The translations under genes and the position numbers were made by a program. From contig NZ_JAHA01000007.1 of NCBI RefSeq assembly GCF_000526935.1, positions 248,001 to 312,000 of the forward strand: a stretch of 64,000 nt of DNA, given 5' to 3'. Of this stretch, positions 62,314-64,000 are shown one piece after another. This stretch comes from Butyrivibrio sp. FCS014 (GTDB taxonomy: Bacteria; Bacillota; Clostridia; Lachnospirales; Lachnospiraceae). Each line of letters opens with the position of its first letter. The first letter of the stretch is position 1. The notes beneath the pieces are model-generated. The model worked only from the letters and a program-made list of their open reading frames with translations, was not told the origin of the DNA and searched no databases.

Positions 62314-62410
62314 AACAATACAGGCCACATGAATGATAATCCAGCCGAGAGAGTATATTGCCCTTTCGGCTTCTTTTGACCAAAAGATCAGAAAATCGGA
62401 GGTGACAGAT

Positions 62411-62872
62411 ATGAAAATTGCAATGGCTAATGATCATGCAGGAACTCAGATGAAAGAAGAGATTAAGGCATATCTCGTTTCTCAGGGATATGAAGTCATA
62501 GACTTTGGCACGTATGATGAGAAATCCTGTGACCTGTCGGATTTTGTTTACCCCGCTGCTTTGGCGGTTGCCAGGGGAGAGTGCGACAGAGGCATCTTCT
62601 GCGATGGTGTCGGATACGGAAGTGCGCTGATTGCTAACAAGATAAACGGGTGCTACGCGGCTGTGTGCCAGGATCCTTTGTGTGCCACTCTTGCAAGGGA
62701 ACACACTGATTCCAATATTCTGTGCCTTGGGGCGAAGATCATAGGAGGACTGATGGCCATGGAGGTTGTGAAGACATGGCTGACAACAGAGCCTCTCATG
62801 GAGGAGAAATACAGAAGACGAGTGCAGAAGGTGTGCGAGATAAATGATAAGCACTGCGTCCCGGTGAAATGA
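62411..62872 (+). CDS. rpiB: Ribose-5-phosphate isomerase B-like (RpiB/LacAB)
   Basis: 153 residues from ATG 62411 (GGAGGTGAC). KIAMANDHAGTQMKEEIKAY, then DFVYPAALAVARGECDRGIF and REHTDSNILCLG match RpiB. The active Cys is kept (GIFC) and the His (REH) as well, but the usual CGTGIG is CDGVGYG, so the catalytic threonine is replaced. Acts on ribose-5-P or another sugar phosphate. Probably cytosolic and constitutive. Confidence 0.88.
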   Translation: MKIAMANDHAGTQMKEEIKAYLVSQGYEVIDFGTYDEKSCDLSDFVYPAALAVARGECDRGIFCDGVGYGSALIANKINGCYAAVCQDPLCATLAREHTDSNILCLGAKIIGGLMAMEVVKTWLTTEPLMEEKYRRRVQKVCEINDKHCVPVK

Positions 62873-62897
62873 AGATTCTTTTGACCAGAGTTTACAG

Positions 62898-62931
62898 ATG
62901 GTTACAGTTCAATGGACTGTAACCATTTTTT
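62898..62931 (+). terminator. Intrinsic terminator of rpiB
   Basis: ATGGTTACAGT, loop TCAATGG, ACTGTAACCAT then T5. Confidence 0.9.
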
Positions 62932-62950
62932 ATATGGAAAAAATGAGCCT

Positions 62951-62974
62951 ATGACTCCGTCCCCGGAGACCATT
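62951..62974. repeat. GGGACGGAGTCA-type repeat, copy d (reverse)
   Basis: ATGACTCCGTCCCCGGAGACCATT: the same core on the other strand, 49 bases before the TIR gene. Confidence 0.6.
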
Positions 62975-63022
62975 GTGATACACTGTTCTTAGTTCGTTTA
63001 ATCAGTTGGGGGGACGTTGAAG

Positions 63023-64000
63023 ATGAAATACGATGCGTTTGTCAGTTACAGACACCTTGAGAGAGACAAATTTGTGGCAAAGGGGATCCACAGGGCGCTG
63101 GAGACCAGCAGGATTCCGAGAAAGATACAGAAGGAAACCGGGAAAAAGAGAATCAACAGGGTTTTCAGGGACCAGGAGGAACTGCAGGTAGGAAGCGAGC
63201 TTGGCAGTAATATAGAGCAGGCTCTTTCTGAATCGGAGCATCTTGTTGTCATCTGCACGCCGGAAACAAAGGATTCCTACTGGGTTATGAAGGAAATCGA
63301 TACCTTCATTGCGATGCACGGCAGAGAAAACATTCTGGCTGTACTCGCAGATGGTGAGCCCTCGGAGGCTTTTCCGCCGCAGCTTCTTGTGGATGATGAG
63401 GGAAATCCCGTTGAGCCTCTTGCTGCGGATGTCAGGGGAGACAGCAAACGCGAGATCAGTAAGAAAATCAAATCCGAGTCACTTCGTCTGGTGGCAGCAA
63501 TCCTGGGCTGCGACTATGACGATCTTAAGCAGCGCCGCAAAGAACGCATCGTACGGCGCAGCATGGCCATTGTGGCGGGCGTGGCAGCGCTCTCAACAGC
63601 ATTTGCTGTCTACAACGCCTACAATCTACACAGAATCACCGAGAATTATCAGAAGATGCAGATAAAAGAGTCAAAGGTACTGGCCGAAAAGTCTATTGAT
63701 GCCCTGGAAGCGGGAGACAGGCAGACAGCAGGTCTTTTGGCTATGGAAGGTCTTCCCGTAAATGGAAAGGACAGACCTTTAGTCAGCGACTGCATTTATG
63801 CTCTGGAGAAGGCCACGGATTCTTATGATTCCGGGGAGGAGCTTGTTTACGATAAAATCCTAAGACATGATCTGCCACTGAGTGATTTTAGAGTTAATGA
63901 TGATGAAAGCAGGCTTGTATCCTTTGATGTCGACAACGGCGTGTATTGGTGGGACTTAAGCAGCGGAAAACGCATTTTAAAACGAAATCCGGAAGTTATA
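63023..64000 (+). CDS. TIR-domain membrane protein with beta-propeller-like C-terminus (partial)
   Basis: 326 residues seen; continues past the right edge. N-terminal TIR: MKYDAFVSYRHLERDKFVAK, then NRVFRDQEELQVGSELGSNI and YWVMKEIDTF. A membrane helix (about residues 181-199, SMAIVAGVAALSTAFAVYNA) follows the TIR part. Next come helical/TPR-like units (LAEKSIDALEAGDRQTAGLL) and, at the edge, propeller-like repeats (SFDVDNGVYWWDLSSGKRI). TIR proteins of this layout may be NAD-consuming or sensor-linked effectors; the catalytic Glu is not proven here. Confidence 0.85.
   Translation, partial: MKYDAFVSYRHLERDKFVAKGIHRALETSRIPRKIQKETGKKRINRVFRDQEELQVGSELGSNIEQALSESEHLVVICTPETKDSYWVMKEIDTFIAMHGRENILAVLADGEPSEAFPPQLLVDDEGNPVEPLAADVRGDSKREISKKIKSESLRLVAAILGCDYDDLKQRRKERIVRRSMAIVAGVAALSTAFAVYNAYNLHRITENYQKMQIKESKVLAEKSIDALEAGDRQTAGLLAMEGLPVNGKDRPLVSDCIYALEKATDSYDSGEELVYDKILRHDLPLSDFRVNDDESRLVSFDVDNGVYWWDLSSGKRILKRNPEVI

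Overview
The window is low-GC Firmicutes DNA, most likely from a Lachnospiraceae / Butyrivibrio-like clostridium. The evidence is AT-rich coding with AGGAGG-type ribosome sites, many small acidic or Cys-rich proteins, lipoproteins with C-type lectin ends, a His-Xaa-Ser peptide cassette and an Rpn-type nuclease relic. It is an accessory (defence/mobile) region between two more ordinary edges. No rRNA, tRNA or CRISPR array was found.

Layout. 1-2.2 kb: a DUF819-type membrane protein cut by the left edge, then small proteins. 2.2-4.6 kb: a complex control region, a Cys-rich mini-protein, a hypothetical protein and a NYN-type nuclease. 4.8-12.1 kb: a tight six-gene operon with a ZorA-like MotA motor plus long coiled-coil tail, a ZorB-like OmpA/MotB protein, an EH-signature (ZorC-like) protein, a degenerate SF1-type ATPase, a TelA-family protein and a membrane-anchored DNA/RNA nuclease. 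It looks like a Zorya-related anti-phage system with an unfamiliar effector set and is my best candidate for an undescribed system. 12.2-16.8 kb: an IS21 element nested inside an IS4-family element, both with readable target duplications; the IS4 split a terminator. 16.8-21.5 kb (minus strand): a His-Xaa-Ser cassette (HxsA precursor, two radical SAM maturases, HxsD) with a prepilin-peptidase-like membrane protease and a second small HxsD-like protein.

22.1-32.7 kb: a restriction island under a promoter with a built-in inverted repeat: small protein, GHKL ATPase, two unknowns, Vsr, a PD-(D/E)XK candidate, Sau3AI/MutH-type endonuclease and 5-cytosine methylase, followed by a BglII-like endonuclease and a GIY-YIG/DUF2075 helicase. 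The enzyme families point to GATC-type targets.

32.85-53.95 kb: two copies of an approximately 930-bp block (Lrp-type regulator plus RNA polymerase alpha-CTD-like protein) lie as direct repeats about 20.17 kb apart. Between them are a frameshifted ADP-ribosylglycohydrolase, Nudix, rhomboid, nuclease-domain proteins, a tandem pair of unknown membrane proteins, an Upf1-like helicase, an HNH protein, a DEDD exonuclease, a SIMPL protein and several gene relics. A repeated leader element (may be structured RNA) precedes EF-hand mini-proteins and others.

53.9-64 kb: a NERD-like fragment, a KilA-N protein, a second EF-hand mini-protein, two lipoproteins, J-domain and HIRAN proteins, a macrodomain protein, DUF1284 running into an Rpn relic, RpiB, and a TIR-domain protein cut by the right edge.

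All names come from motif recognition by eye; no database search was run.
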